From Actinobacteria bacterium OV450 (lineage in GTDB: Bacteria; Actinomycetota; Actinomycetes; Streptomycetales; Streptomycetaceae): DNA of 64,000 nucleotides. This document shows, piece by piece, positions 52,340 to 63,974 of this stretch; position 1 is the stretch's first letter; every line of letters begins with the position of its first letter. The notes below the pieces were generated by a model that worked only from the letters and a program-made list of their open reading frames with translations, was not told where the DNA came from and ran no database searches. The stretch lies in assembly GCA_001298555.1 (NCBI GenBank), contig LJCW01000175.1:1-64000 (forward strand), in the 5' to 3' direction. Made by a program: the position numbers and the translations under genes.

Positions 52340-52927
52340 ATGGATCCCCGCATACCCCGCCTGCGTCGCAAGCTGGCCGCGATCCCGTTCCAACCCCTGC
52401 GCAGCCACTCCTTCGGAGAAGAGCGACACAAGTTCCGCCTCGGCCCGAAGCTGGCAGAAGCACGCGTCGCTGCGTTCGAGGCCGAGCACGACATCGCCCT
52501 GCCCGACGCCTACCGGGAGTTCCTCACGCACATCGGCGGCTCAGGCGCGGCGCCGTTTTACGGCCTCATGCCGCTGGAGCGGTGTTCCCTGCTGGTCATG
52601 AATCCGCGTGAGGAACCGGGGCGACCCTGCGGATTCGACGACGCAGAACCCGGGGGGCACGGACGCGACCTCTTCCTCCACGTCATCGAAATGGGCTGCA
52701 CCGACGTATGCGTCATCGCGGTGACTGGTCCCCTCACCGGCCGCGTCCTCATCGGCAACAGCGACGGGTTCTGGGGCCCCAACGTCTCCTCCGCTACCGA
52801 CTTCCTCGGCTGGTACGAACGCTGGCTCAACCACATGAGCGCCGGACGCGACAACCGGGCCCTGGAACTCACCTCACCCCAGCTTCGTGCCCATCCCGAC
52901 AGGCATCGCATGGCACCGAAGATTTGA
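52340..52927 (+). CDS. SMI1/KNR4 family protein
   Basis: A 195-residue protein with the SMI1/KNR4 (SUKH) fold: EARVAAFEAEHDIALPDAYR and EFLTHIGGSGAAPFYGLMPL, the typical LP-x-x-Y-x-x-F-L and G-x-GG pattern, then VIEMGCTDVCVIAVTG and the closing strand/helix FLGWYERWLNHM. SUKH proteins are frequent immunity proteins against polymorphic toxins. No toxin lies adjacent here, so this could be an orphan immunity gene or an unrelated member. ATG 52340 begins the conserved region appropriately. Confidence 0.82.
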   Translation: MDPRIPRLRRKLAAIPFQPLRSHSFGEERHKFRLGPKLAEARVAAFEAEHDIALPDAYREFLTHIGGSGAAPFYGLMPLERCSLLVMNPREEPGRPCGFDDAEPGGHGRDLFLHVIEMGCTDVCVIAVTGPLTGRVLIGNSDGFWGPNVSSATDFLGWYERWLNHMSAGRDNRALELTSPQLRAHPDRHRMAPKI

Positions 52928-53046
52928 CTCTCCGTAACCACTCCACGGAAAGTGAGCCAGAACCCAACCTCGTGAACAAAGCCATGATGACGGCCGGCCG
53001 GCATCCGCTCTCAGCAGTCACTGACAAGTCGTCGGCGGGGCGCCGC

Positions 53047-53520
53047 TCACGTGTGCATGCGGGCTCCCTTGAGGACCTTGTCCACGGCGTTGCCCGGCCC
53101 GTGGACGGCGATCCCGACCAGGTCGAGCTGGTCCTTGCCCACCGCCGCCACCACTGCCCGGTTCGCGCGGTCGTGGCCCGTGCGGAACAGGTCCGAGGTG
53201 AACACCGCGGTCGGCAGTCCGCGCCGCACTGCCCTCTCATGCGCCGCCGTCACCGCTTCCTTCCCGCCCTCGAAGACCAGAACGGGCTGGCGGAACATCG
53301 GCAGGTAGGGGGTGCCATCGGCGTCCTGGTACGGCTCGCCGACCAACTCGGGGAAGGCCGTTCCGAACCCGCTGACCAGGAACGCCGTGACATTCAGCCG
53401 CTGCCACGTCTCCAGGTCGTCGCGCAGCAGCACCGCGATCTTGGTGTCGAAGCGCACGGGCACGTCCGCGCCGCCCGCCTCGACCTGCTCGTCGTTCTCG
53501 TTCTTCGTCTCGTCGCTCAT
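53047..53520 (-). CDS. DUF2000 family protein
   Basis: A 157-residue protein. After a low-complexity acidic start (MSDETKNENDEQVEAGG) comes the DUF2000 domain: RFDTKIAVLLRDDLETWQRL, NVTAFLVSGFGTAFPELVGE, the central PMFRQPVLVFEGGKEAV and a C-terminal KDQLDLVGIAVHGPGNAVDK. DUF2000 proteins have a peptidyl-tRNA-hydrolase-2-like alpha/beta fold and unknown function. They are commonly paired with a divergent AraC-family gene, as here (50 bp apart). Confidence 0.85.
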   Translation of the reverse strand: MSDETKNENDEQVEAGGADVPVRFDTKIAVLLRDDLETWQRLNVTAFLVSGFGTAFPELVGEPYQDADGTPYLPMFRQPVLVFEGGKEAVTAAHERAVRRGLPTAVFTSDLFRTGHDRANRAVVAAVGKDQLDLVGIAVHGPGNAVDKVLKGARMHT

Positions 53521-53570
53521 GTACCCGAGACTGCCCGGCTCGGCCTCACGCGGTCTTGTACGTTCTTTGC

Positions 53571-54545
53571 GTGCAGCTCCAGCAGGAAGTCTCGGCCTGG
53601 CGCCCGCGGGTCGCGGGTGTCGTCGAGGTCTTCCACGCCCGCTTCACCGCGCACGCCTATCCCATGCACGTCCACGACGAGTGGACGCTGCTGATCGTCG
53701 ACGACGGTGCCGTCCGCTACGACCTGGACCGCCACCGGCGCGGCACCCCGGACGGCACCGTGAGCCTGCTGCCACCCCAGGTCCCGCACAACGGCTCCGC
53801 CGCCACCTCGCACGGGTTCCGCAAGCGCGTCGTCTACCTCGACACGACGGTGCTGGACGAGCGTTTCATCGGCGCCGCCGTGGACGGCCCGGACCTCGCC
53901 GACCCGCTCCTGCGCCGGCGCGTCGGTCAGCTCCACCGGGCCCTGACCTCTCCCGGTGACGAGTTCGAGGCGGACAGCCGGCTGGCCCTGATCGGCGAAC
54001 GGCTGCGCGTACTGCTCCAGCCACGCCTGCTCCAGCCACGCCGCGAACTTGCCGGTGGCCACACTGCATCGCCCGGCGGCGGCACCCGCCGCCACGGCAT
54101 TGCGCGCAGCCTGCGCGAACTGCTCGACGAGCGGGTGGTCGCGGGCCTCTCCCTGCCGGAAGCGGCCGGTCTCATTCAGGCGCACCCGGCACATCTCGTT
54201 CGCTCGTTCAGCGCCGCCTTCGGCATAGCCCCGCACCAGTACCTCATCGCGCGCCGAGTCGCCCTGGCCCGCCGGCTGCTCCTCGACGGCCGCCCGGCCG
54301 CCGAGGTGGCGGTCGCGGCGGGGTTCCACGACCAGTCGCACTTCACCCGGCACTTCAAGCGCATCGTGGGCACCACCCCCGGGCGCTTCGGGATGCTCCC
54401 GCCCGGCTGCGACGGATCCGACACGGTCTCGCACCGGAACAGCGAATCAATCGGCCCACTCTGCCCGGTGGAAGACCGCCGGGCGCCCCGGTCGCGGTTC
54501 GGCACGGAGTCGGTACGGAGCGGGAAGCGGCCACCGGCCACCTGA
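53571..54545 (+). CDS. AraC-family regulator with cupin-type N-terminal domain
   Basis: A 324-residue regulator. Residues 20-100 form an AraC-type cupin (PMHVHDEWTLLIVDDGAVRY and VSLLPPQVPHNG). Residues 180-285 contain two AraC helix-turn-helix motifs (LSLPEAAGLIQAHPAHLVRS and AAEVAVAAGFHDQSHFTRHF, with the typical GF.DQSHFxRxFK). GTG 53571 places the start at the cupin. A TTG five codons earlier is possible. It probably activates the divergent DUF2000 gene. The C-terminal 40 residues are unconserved. Confidence 0.87.
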   Translation: MQLQQEVSAWRPRVAGVVEVFHARFTAHAYPMHVHDEWTLLIVDDGAVRYDLDRHRRGTPDGTVSLLPPQVPHNGSAATSHGFRKRVVYLDTTVLDERFIGAAVDGPDLADPLLRRRVGQLHRALTSPGDEFEADSRLALIGERLRVLLQPRLLQPRRELAGGHTASPGGGTRRHGIARSLRELLDERVVAGLSLPEAAGLIQAHPAHLVRSFSAAFGIAPHQYLIARRVALARRLLLDGRPAAEVAVAAGFHDQSHFTRHFKRIVGTTPGRFGMLPPGCDGSDTVSHRNSESIGPLCPVEDRRAPRSRFGTESVRSGKRPPAT

Positions 54546-54810
54546 CGGGGCCTGCTTGGTGTCCGCACGGTCCTCCTCGATCACCGGCGCGGCCGTGGCC
54601 GTGGCCGTGGCCCTGGCCGCGGGGCCGACGTCGCGCACTACCGCGCCGTCGAACCGGACGCGGACGGGTACGACCCACGCGAAGGCTTCGGCCGGCCCGC
54701 CCGGAACGGGGCGGCGGCTATGGCCTGGTGACCCAGATGTTCGTCCTCAGCGTGCTGCCCGACCGGGGAGCGGGATCGGCGCGGTGCAGGACCGGCGGCT
54801 ACACCGCAGG
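54546..54810. other. Intergenic region with hexamer tract and gene-end remnant
   Basis: A GGCCGT microsatellite lies at 54591-54622. A short plus-strand frame (GYDPREGFGRPARNGAAAMA then W and stop near 54729) may be the end of a lost gene. No other feature is supported. Confidence 0.35.
54591..54622. repeat. Hexanucleotide microsatellite, (GGCCGT)n type
   Basis: Three exact GGCCGT units followed by two variants (GGCCCT, GGCCGC). It is one of at least seven hexamer tracts in the window. Confidence 0.55.
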
Positions 54811-55128
54811 TCAGCGGTTGCCCGTCCAGACGATGCGCTCCGAGAAGCCGCCCCGCTGCTCGGCCTTGGACGCCCGGATCCCCTCCAGCTGCGCACCGTC
54901 GACGCCGAGGTCCGCCGCGAGTGCGAAGACGACCTCGAGGACGTCCGCGAGCTCTTCCGGCGCGTGGGTCTCGTCCGCCTCCATGTACTCCGCCACCTCC
55001 TCGGCCAGCTTCGCGCGGAGCCGCTGCCGGTACTCCGCCGGATCGGCCACGTAGACCTCCGGGTCGAGTCCGTCCGCTCGGATGATCTGAGGAATACGGT
55101 CCCGTACCAGCTTGCCCTTGGTGAGCAC
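54811..55128 (-). CDS. MazG-like NTP pyrophosphohydrolase (phosphoribosyl-ATP pyrophosphohydrolase-like)
   Basis: A 105-residue all-helical enzyme. It starts MLTKGKLVRDRIPQIIRADG, has the MazG metal-binding pattern LRAKLAEEVAEYMEADE (E-x-x-E) followed by EELADVLEVVFALAADLGVD (E-x-x-D), and ends HIS-like (ERIVWTGNR). This matches the single-domain KLVRDRIPEII group that hydrolyses non-canonical nucleoside triphosphates. GTG 55128 has GGGAG six bases upstream. The longer frame upstream lacks conservation. Confidence 0.82.
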   Translation of the reverse strand: MLTKGKLVRDRIPQIIRADGLDPEVYVADPAEYRQRLRAKLAEEVAEYMEADETHAPEELADVLEVVFALAADLGVDGAQLEGIRASKAEQRGGFSERIVWTGNR

Positions 55129-55345
55129 GTGTTTCTCCCACAGCAGTTCGTCGTGGCCGGCCAAGCGGCCGGGCGTTGTCGTTGTGCGGGTGAAGACAAC
55201 GCAGGAGAAGCGGAACCGGCTCTCTGCCGGGCCGGCTGCGGTTCTCCTGCGTTCCCGTCGGCGGCTAGGCCTCACTCGTGTGGAGAGACCTTCAGGGCTA
55301 CGACCCGCTCGATCGCGCGGTGCGGACGATGAGCCGGCAGGCGGA

Positions 55346-56179
55346 TCAGCGCAGTCCGGCGAAGAGATCGTTCTCGGGTACGGCAGTGCCGGTGGCGCCC
55401 TTGACCCGTACGAAGGTCTCCACGCCCATCAGTTCGCCGAACCTCTCCTTGCCCATCTTGAGGAAGAAGATGTTCTCGCCCTGACTGGCGTGTGCGGCCA
55501 AGGCGTCGAACTTCTGACCGCTGAAGGCGGTGGTGTCCACCCACGTGCTGATCTCATGGTCGGGCAGGCCGATCTCGGCCATCGCGGCGGCCTCGGCGGG
55601 ATCCGGCTCCGGCATGTCCTCATGGAACTCGCGCATGATCTCCCCGAACCGCTGCATTCCCGAGCGGGGCATCGTCGTCCAGTACACCTTCGGTGCCAGA
55701 TCGGTCATCTCCAGCGCCGCCATCGTGATGCGGTGGGCCTGGATGTGGTCGGGGTGCCCGTAGAAGCCGTTCTCGTCGTACGTGACGACCACATCGGGTC
55801 GGTAGTGCCGCATGAGCTCCGCGAGTCGGGCGGCGCCTTCCTCCACGGGGGTCTGCCAGAAGGATCCGGGGGCTTCGTTGCTCGGCCAGCCCATCATCCC
55901 GGAGTCGGCATAGTCCAGCATCTCCAGATCGCTGACCCCCAGGACGTCGCAGCTCGCCTGAAGTTCTTGACGGCGCATCAAGGCCACGGCCGCCGGGTCG
56001 TGCCCGGGATCACCCGGCTTGACGCCCCCCGGTCCGTCGCCGCAACCGCCGTCGGTACACGTCACGAGAACCGTGCGGATGCCCTCCGCCGCGTACCGCG
56101 CGAGGACCCCTCCGGTTCCGGTGGCCTCATCGTCGGGGTGGGCGTGTACTGCCATAAGCGTCAAAGGCCGGTCGGCCAT
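55346..56179 (-). CDS. PIG-L family deacetylase (mycothiol conjugate amidase-like)
   Basis: A 277-residue zinc-dependent LmbE/PIG-L hydrolase. The N-terminal metal motif AHPDDEATGTGGVLA lies at about residue 11. The second motif is RHYRPDVVVTYDENGFYGHP followed by DHIQAHR at about 130. Actinobacterial members include MshB and Mca in mycothiol metabolism, and the YDE-x-GFYGHPDH form resembles Mca-type enzymes that cleave mycothiol S-conjugates. ATG 56179 is chosen because AGGAGGA lies six to seven bases upstream, and a second ATG six codons earlier (56197) is less well placed. No partner gene. Confidence 0.83.
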   Translation of the reverse strand: MADRPLTLMAVHAHPDDEATGTGGVLARYAAEGIRTVLVTCTDGGCGDGPGGVKPGDPGHDPAAVALMRRQELQASCDVLGVSDLEMLDYADSGMMGWPSNEAPGSFWQTPVEEGAARLAELMRHYRPDVVVTYDENGFYGHPDHIQAHRITMAALEMTDLAPKVYWTTMPRSGMQRFGEIMREFHEDMPEPDPAEAAAMAEIGLPDHEISTWVDTTAFSGQKFDALAAHASQGENIFFLKMGKERFGELMGVETFVRVKGATGTAVPENDLFAGLR

Positions 56180-56598
56180 GAAACAGTCCTCCTGCATAAG
56201 TACTTCTCGGTCCGAATGCGCCGCGGCGGGCGTACCGCGACTCTGGGTTCCTGATCCTGGTGGGGTCTGGGTTGCTGACCCTGGTGGGGCAGACGGCCTT
56301 GCGGTCCCCGTGCTCCCCGCCGGTGGCTCCGGTTCCTCTGTCTTCGTCTGTCGAGGCAACCGCGCCGACCGGCCCGGGTGTTCCCGGCGCGGCCGCTCGG
56401 CTTCCGGGCGGCCTCCGTCCTGGCCCGCGCGGCCGACCCCGGTGCGGGGCGGCCTGCCCGTGACCCCGAGGGGACGGCCGCCCCGGGCCGAGCCGTAGCC
56501 CCGTCGATCGTCCGGGGAGGGGGCCGGAAAGCGCGGTGTCGGCTGCGCTGCTCCGGGGAGATACGACATCGCGGTGTGCGCGGCGAGCCGGACAGCCC
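56180..56598. other. Intergenic region between PIG-L and ligA
   Basis: About 420 bp without a supported gene. Frames that extend the PIG-L gene upstream are shadows of this GC-rich sequence. No clear terminator or promoter stands out. Confidence 0.4.
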
Positions 56599-59411
<2,813 letters not shown>

Positions 59412-59666
59412 CTAGCGCATCCGGCGCCTCTCCTTGCCGGTGGCCTTCGGGGCCCGGCCCCACATCCACGCGGCCCCAGCAAGGGTGATCAGCACGCCCA
59501 GCACGCCCATGCCGGTTGTCCAGCCCACCCACTCCAGGGCCGCGGTGAACATCCCCGCCAGCCCGTACCCGCCGGGGTTCTCCCCCGGGGCCGGTGACTC
59601 ACCGGCCGCCAGCACGCCGGATACCGCGCCGTGTGCTACCTGACTACCTGCCAGGACGGTCGTCAT
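59412..59666 (-). CDS. Small membrane protein
   Basis: An 84-residue protein. A Gly/Pro-rich N-terminal third precedes two hydrophobic segments (GLAGMFTAALEWVGWTTGM and GVLGVLITLAGAAWMWG), then a basic tail (APKATGKERRRMR). ATG 59666 is preceded by GAGAGGGAAG. Coding bias is good throughout. Small membrane proteins of this shape are common near mobile and arm regions of streptomycetes. No family is recognised, and it stands alone. Confidence 0.6.
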   Translation of the reverse strand: MTTVLAGSQVAHGAVSGVLAAGESPAPGENPGGYGLAGMFTAALEWVGWTTGMGVLGVLITLAGAAWMWGRAPKATGKERRRMR

Positions 59667-59996
59667 GGTCTTCCCTCTCCATCCCCTGGGGAGCCCCGGT
59701 CGGCAGGCCGTCTCACAGCCTGCCAAGCGCTCCCCCGCGTGCGATCACTCCGCACGGAGCGTCAAGTGTGCGTGCTGACGCAGACAGCTGCCGACCACGT
59801 CTCGGTTCCGTCAGTGGTCACGACAGGTGAAACCTCGTTGAGACGGGTCAGCAGGGCACCCAGTCCCAAGCCGTGACCTGCGGAGATGCCGCCATTCCGA
59901 CATGTGGCGCGGTTCTACCGGCTGGCCGTGAGGGAGGTAGTGTCGTCCGGTCACGGACGGCAATCGGACTCGTCTGTTCAACCCAGAGGAACCACC

Positions 59997-60338
59997 ATGA
60001 CTGATCTGAACTCGCTGCGGGCAAGCCTTGCGTCAGGTGAGCACGAGTTCGCCGACACCCTGGCCTTCGTCGCCGCGCACTACGAGTACCAGCCGCAGGC
60101 ATTCCGCAACGGTGAGCTGGAGAATGCCGCAGGTGAGAACGAGGGCTCCTGCAAGACCCTGGGCCTGGCCCTGCTGGAAGGGCTGAGCGACCAGGAGGCG
60201 CTGCTGGCGTTTGGTGAGCACTACCGCAGTGTGCTGGCGACGCCGAACGACACCGACCACGGCAACATTCGCAACCTCATGGTCCATGGCCTGGCAGGGG
60301 TGAGCTTCGCCGGGCAACCGTTGTCCCGCAAGAGCTGA
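59997..60338 (+). CDS. HopJ-type effector family protein
   Basis: A 113-residue protein whose central region (FADTLAFVAAHYEYQPQAFR, NGELENAAGENEGSCKTLGL, then LSDQEALLAFGEHYRSVLAT) closely follows the HopJ family, named after a Pseudomonas type III effector but widespread in non-pathogens as a small cytosolic protein. The FRNGEL, NEGSCK and FGEHYR blocks and the closing NIRNLM are all present. AGAGGA is spaced 7 bp before the ATG. There is no secretion signal and no type III system nearby, so a housekeeping or metabolic role is more likely than an effector role. Confidence 0.85.
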   Translation: MTDLNSLRASLASGEHEFADTLAFVAAHYEYQPQAFRNGELENAAGENEGSCKTLGLALLEGLSDQEALLAFGEHYRSVLATPNDTDHGNIRNLMVHGLAGVSFAGQPLSRKS

Positions 60339-60545
60339 ACGGCGACATCCGGGCGAGCGCCAAGGTCACGACGACCACCCCGCCTCGGGGAGGAACCCCC
60401 GCCCACGAACCCGCCCCCGCATCCGCTGTCGTACCGCAGCCTCCCGTGGAGGCCGAGGTCGACCTCGGCGTCGACCTCGCCGAGCTCGGCGACCCCACCC
60501 CCGCACCCGACGCCGCGGGGCTCGTAGGCCCGCGCCGTGGGGCCG

Positions 60546-62597
60546 TCACGGGCGGTTCTGCGGGACGCCCGCCGGGTGCGGTGGCGCGGGTGCCGCCGCG
60601 TTGTAGGCCTTCCAGATCAGCGGCGGGAGGGCGCTGCCCCGCTCGGAGTCGGGGCCGCCCACACCCTGCATCGGCAGCAGTTGCGGGACGTCGGGCTTCG
60701 TACGGAACATCGCGACCGAGGTGCTCAGGTCCGGCGTCGCACCGATGAACCAGGCCGAGTTCATGCGGTCGTTCGGACCGGTCTTGGCCGCCCAGGACGG
60801 GGCGGTCGGCCGGCCGTCCGGCGGTCCCACTATGCTCCCGCTCACCTCGCGGAGCGCCGCGCCGACGATCGAGGCCGCCTCGGAGCTCATCGCCCGCCGC
60901 GGTTTGGGCCGGCCCAAGTCGTTCACCGTGACGCCGCTGCGCTCGACCCTGGACACCGAGTACGGTTCGGTGGCCCGGCCCTGGTTGACGAAGGTCGTGT
61001 AGGCGCCGGCCAGCCGGACGGCGCTGGGGGTGGAGGTGCCGATGGAGAACGTCGGCTCCAGCTTGGCCATGCTCTCCGCACGCAGTCCCGACGCGACCGC
61101 GATTTCCTTGACCTTGTTCAGCCCGATCTTCTTGCCGGTCTCCACGAACGGCGTGTGGTCGGAGGCCACCAGGGCCGAGTGGAGGTTCAGCGATGCCATC
61201 GGCGCCCGTGCAGGCGTGGGTTTCAGGGGGACGGGGGAGGCGCCCTCGGCGGAACGTTCCCCGCCGTCGAGCTCCTCCTCCAGGGCGGCGGCGTACACGA
61301 AGGGTTTGAACGCGGAGGCCGCGGGGACGCCTGAGGTGTCCGCGTTGTTGGTGAAGTGCTCGACCGCATCGGAGCCGCCGTAGACCGCGACGATCGCTCC
61401 GTCCTCGGGGCGTATCGAGGCTGCGCCGACCTGCACGAATTCGTCGTCCGGGCGCTTCTTCGGGTCCAGCCGCTCCGCACGTACCTGCTCGACGGCCTTG
61501 GTCAGCGCGAGCACCTTGTCCCTCTCGAAGGTGGTGTGGACGCTGTAACCGCCACTGGCCAGATCCTTGCCCGTGATGCCGGTGCGGCTCTTGAGGTACT
61601 TGTTGGCGATGTCGACGAGGTAGCCGATCTGCCCGGCCTGGCTGGTCGGCTTGACGGGAGGCCTGGGCTCGGGGAATTCGGTGTACTTCGCGCGTTCCTC
61701 GGCGCTCATCGAACCCGTGTCGACCTGGCGGTCCAGGATCCAGCTCCAGCGGTCCTCAGCGCGTTGATGGTTGTCGGTGCTGAGCGACGGGTCGAAGGTC
61801 TCCGCGCCTTTGAGGACGGCGGCCAGCAGCGCGCCCTGGCTGGGGTTCAGGTCCTTGGCGGGGATGCCGTAGTACGCGTACGAGGCTGCCTGGACGCCGT
61901 ACGCGTCGCGGCCGAACCAGGAAGTGTTGAGGTAGCCCTCGAGGATCTCCGACTTGGGCCGCTGGTTGCTGACCTTCAGGGAGAGGAAGAGTTCCTTGAT
62001 CTTTCGCTGGACGGTCTGGTCCTGGCTCAGATAGGTGTTCTTCACGTACTGCTGGGTGATCGTCGAGCCGCCCTGGGTCTCCTCGCCCTTGACGATGTTG
62101 ACGGCGGCGCGGCCGATGCCCGTCACGGAGACGCCCGAGTCCTTGTAGAAATCCGCGTTCTCGGCCGCGATGACGGCGAGCTGGACGGAATCGGGCACTT
62201 GGGAGAGCTTCACGTCCTGCCGGTTCACATCGCCGACGCTCACCATCCGGCTGCCGTCCGCCCAGTAGTAGACGGTGGCCTGCCGGCGCGCGGAGTCGTG
62301 CGGGTCCGGGATCTGGACCTGTACGTAGACGGCGGCCAGGAGGCCGGTGAGAGCGCCGGCGGAGAGCAGGAACAGGCCGGAGGCCAGTTTCCAGGAGGGC
62401 ATCCAGCGCCGCCAGCCCCGCCGGCCGTGCCTGGGGAAGTCGACGAGGCGGCGACGTGCCGTGCGGGCGGCTCTCCTACGGCCCTTCACCCGGCCCGCAC
62501 GGCGCCTTGTGCGCTCGGGACCTGCCGCCTGCTCGGGGCTTTGCGTGTCGTCCGGACCACCGGTGAGAGTCGCGCGGCGTTTGCGGGGCAGCCTCAT
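60546..62597 (-). CDS. Class A penicillin-binding protein (transglycosylase/transpeptidase)
   Basis: A 683-residue bifunctional peptidoglycan synthase. A basic cytoplasmic tail (residues 1-66) precedes one transmembrane helix (LASGLFLLSAGALTGLLAAV). The GT51 domain has the catalytic Glu in AAENADFYKDSGV (usual form EDRRFYxHxG, here changed to ENADF), GGSTITQQYVKN, KIKELFLSLKV and ILEGYLNTSWFGRDAYGVQA. The transpeptidase has SAFK (active Ser) about 429, an altered SxN motif (ASDHTPF) and KTG at about 604. It polymerises and cross-links the wall. The changed motifs suggest altered activity. The Pro-rich C-terminus is typical of actinobacterial PBPs. Confidence 0.9.
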   Translation of the reverse strand: MRLPRKRRATLTGGPDDTQSPEQAAGPERTRRRAGRVKGRRRAARTARRRLVDFPRHGRRGWRRWMPSWKLASGLFLLSAGALTGLLAAVYVQVQIPDPHDSARRQATVYYWADGSRMVSVGDVNRQDVKLSQVPDSVQLAVIAAENADFYKDSGVSVTGIGRAAVNIVKGEETQGGSTITQQYVKNTYLSQDQTVQRKIKELFLSLKVSNQRPKSEILEGYLNTSWFGRDAYGVQAASYAYYGIPAKDLNPSQGALLAAVLKGAETFDPSLSTDNHQRAEDRWSWILDRQVDTGSMSAEERAKYTEFPEPRPPVKPTSQAGQIGYLVDIANKYLKSRTGITGKDLASGGYSVHTTFERDKVLALTKAVEQVRAERLDPKKRPDDEFVQVGAASIRPEDGAIVAVYGGSDAVEHFTNNADTSGVPAASAFKPFVYAAALEEELDGGERSAEGASPVPLKPTPARAPMASLNLHSALVASDHTPFVETGKKIGLNKVKEIAVASGLRAESMAKLEPTFSIGTSTPSAVRLAGAYTTFVNQGRATEPYSVSRVERSGVTVNDLGRPKPRRAMSSEAASIVGAALREVSGSIVGPPDGRPTAPSWAAKTGPNDRMNSAWFIGATPDLSTSVAMFRTKPDVPQLLPMQGVGGPDSERGSALPPLIWKAYNAAAPAPPHPAGVPQNRP

Positions 62598-63336
62598 GAG
62601 GATGCCAACCTCCTCGATCGCGAGCCGTCACCTCGGGGGCGGTGACGGACTCGGCGTGGAAGATGATCAGATCGCGTTCGAGGTTGGGCCGTTCACGAAA
62701 ACTGCATGCGACGCGGCACTCGCCGTGACGGAGAGCCGGGACGACGCGCACTCGCCGTGAGGGGCAACCGGGACGACGCGGCCCCGGTTCAGGGGTCCCG
62801 CGCGGCCGGCATGACGCCACCGGCAGCCGAGCCAGGCAGTACGGGCCGGCAGGGTGGTCGCCATGACGATGCAAGCGGTGGCGTGGATCGGGGAGCACAC
62901 GCCGCAGTCCACCGACACGGTCCCAGGCCCCGTCTGGCCTGCAGGTCCCTCGGTGCTCTCTCCGGCCGGCCCTTCGCGCTTCACGTCGATGCACCGGTAC
63001 ACCCGCCGGGCGTGTGCTCAATGGTGGCGGGGGGGGAGGCGGGCGTGCCAGAGCCTGGTGCTGGCGGAGGGAGGTGAGTACGGTGCACACCGCCCAGGGC
63101 GAGGAAGCCGATGACGCCGTCACGGCGAGTCCTGGGCACGGCTCCGATGTGAGGGCGTGTGCCCCCGAAAAGTCCGAGGACGGTTCCCCTGAATGCGGTC
63201 TCGGCTCCACCGGACGACCAGGTCCTGGGGGTTCGCGGTGCGGGGTGACGACCATCGTTCGGCGGTGCGCGGAGCAGGAGCGCGGTGCGTGGAGACCAGA
63301 TTTCCGCCGGCGCCCGACCCGCCGTAGGGTCGCCCC
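62598..63336. other. Gene-less stretch
   Basis: About 740 bp without a supported gene. A direct repeat GGGACGACGCG occurs at about 62738 and 62770. Open frames on both strands lack sustained codon bias. Confidence 0.35.
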
Positions 63337-63462
63337 ATGATGTCCGTCGAAGCCGTGCACTGTTGCTTTTGGGGACGGGCAGGTCTGGGTGAGTTCCTTG
63401 ACTCCGTCCGCGGCGTTCACCTCGACGCCGGGGCCGGGGCGGGGGCGGGGGCGGGGGCGTAG
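63337..63462 (+). CDS. Small ORF ending in a Gly-Ala repeat, possible leader peptide
   Basis: ATG 63337 opens a 41-residue frame (MMSVEAVHCCFWGRAGLGEF, then DSVRGVHLDAGAGAGAGAGA). Its TAG ends two bases before the ATG of the next gene. The last 10 codons are a GGGGCG hexamer tract, so repeat-number changes would change tail length without a frameshift. Position and spacing suggest a leader ORF that couples translation of the downstream gene, but expression is unproven. Confidence 0.35.
   Translation: MMSVEAVHCCFWGRAGLGEFLDSVRGVHLDAGAGAGAGAGA
63429..63459. repeat. Hexanucleotide microsatellite, (GGGGCG)n type
   Basis: GGGGCC followed by about four GGGGCG/GGGGGC units. It lies inside the small ORF and directly before the ribosome binding position of the gene at 63465. 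Confidence 0.6.
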
Positions 63463-63464
63463 CC

Positions 63465-63926
63465 ATGGGTTTCATGGACCGGTGGACCGGGACCAGGCAT
63501 CCGCGCAGCGGTGTCGCGTCGCGGCCCGCATCGGAGGTCCGCGCTGCGCTGCTCGCGGTCAACGGCCCCGACGTGCGGTTCGTCGTACGGGAGGGCGCGC
63601 CGGAGGACGGCGCCGACCTGGTGGCGGAGTTCGAGTATCCGGCGCTGGACCTGACCTTCAAGACCCGGATGCGGTTGGATGACGCGGCGCACGAGGTGCG
63701 CGTCCTTGAGGAGCGGTGGGAGCCGACGGCCGACGGCACCGGCCGGCAGTACGGCCGTGGAGCGGCGGACAAGGTGTACCGGCAGTGGGAGACCACCCGG
63801 GGGCCTGGTGGGCGCCGGCACAAGGTCGAAACGTTCCGCCTCAGCACGCAGGACATGCGGGCGCCACTACAGCGAGCCGTCCTGGGTGCGGGCTGGACCT
63901 GGCGGGGAGTGCTGTTCAAGGTCTGA
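63465..63926 (+). CDS. Hypothetical protein
   Basis: A 153-residue soluble protein with good coding bias. It starts MGFMDRWTGTRHPRSGVASR. A beta-rich middle (VRFVVREGAPEDGADLVAEF, LDLTFKTRMRLDDAAHEVRV) and a C-terminal Trp-rich end (AGWTWRGVLFKV) are visible. The alternating strands and the final WxWRGVLFK are typical of a family of uncharacterised streptomycete proteins. No catalytic residues are recognised. Its start lies in the G-rich hexamer tract, which may serve as ribosome binding site. Confidence 0.65.
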   Translation: MGFMDRWTGTRHPRSGVASRPASEVRAALLAVNGPDVRFVVREGAPEDGADLVAEFEYPALDLTFKTRMRLDDAAHEVRVLEERWEPTADGTGRQYGRGAADKVYRQWETTRGPGGRRHKVETFRLSTQDMRAPLQRAVLGAGWTWRGVLFKV

Positions 63927-63974
63927 CGGCGGGATGACGGCCGAGCCGAGCGCGAACCGCACCCGAGCCAAACC

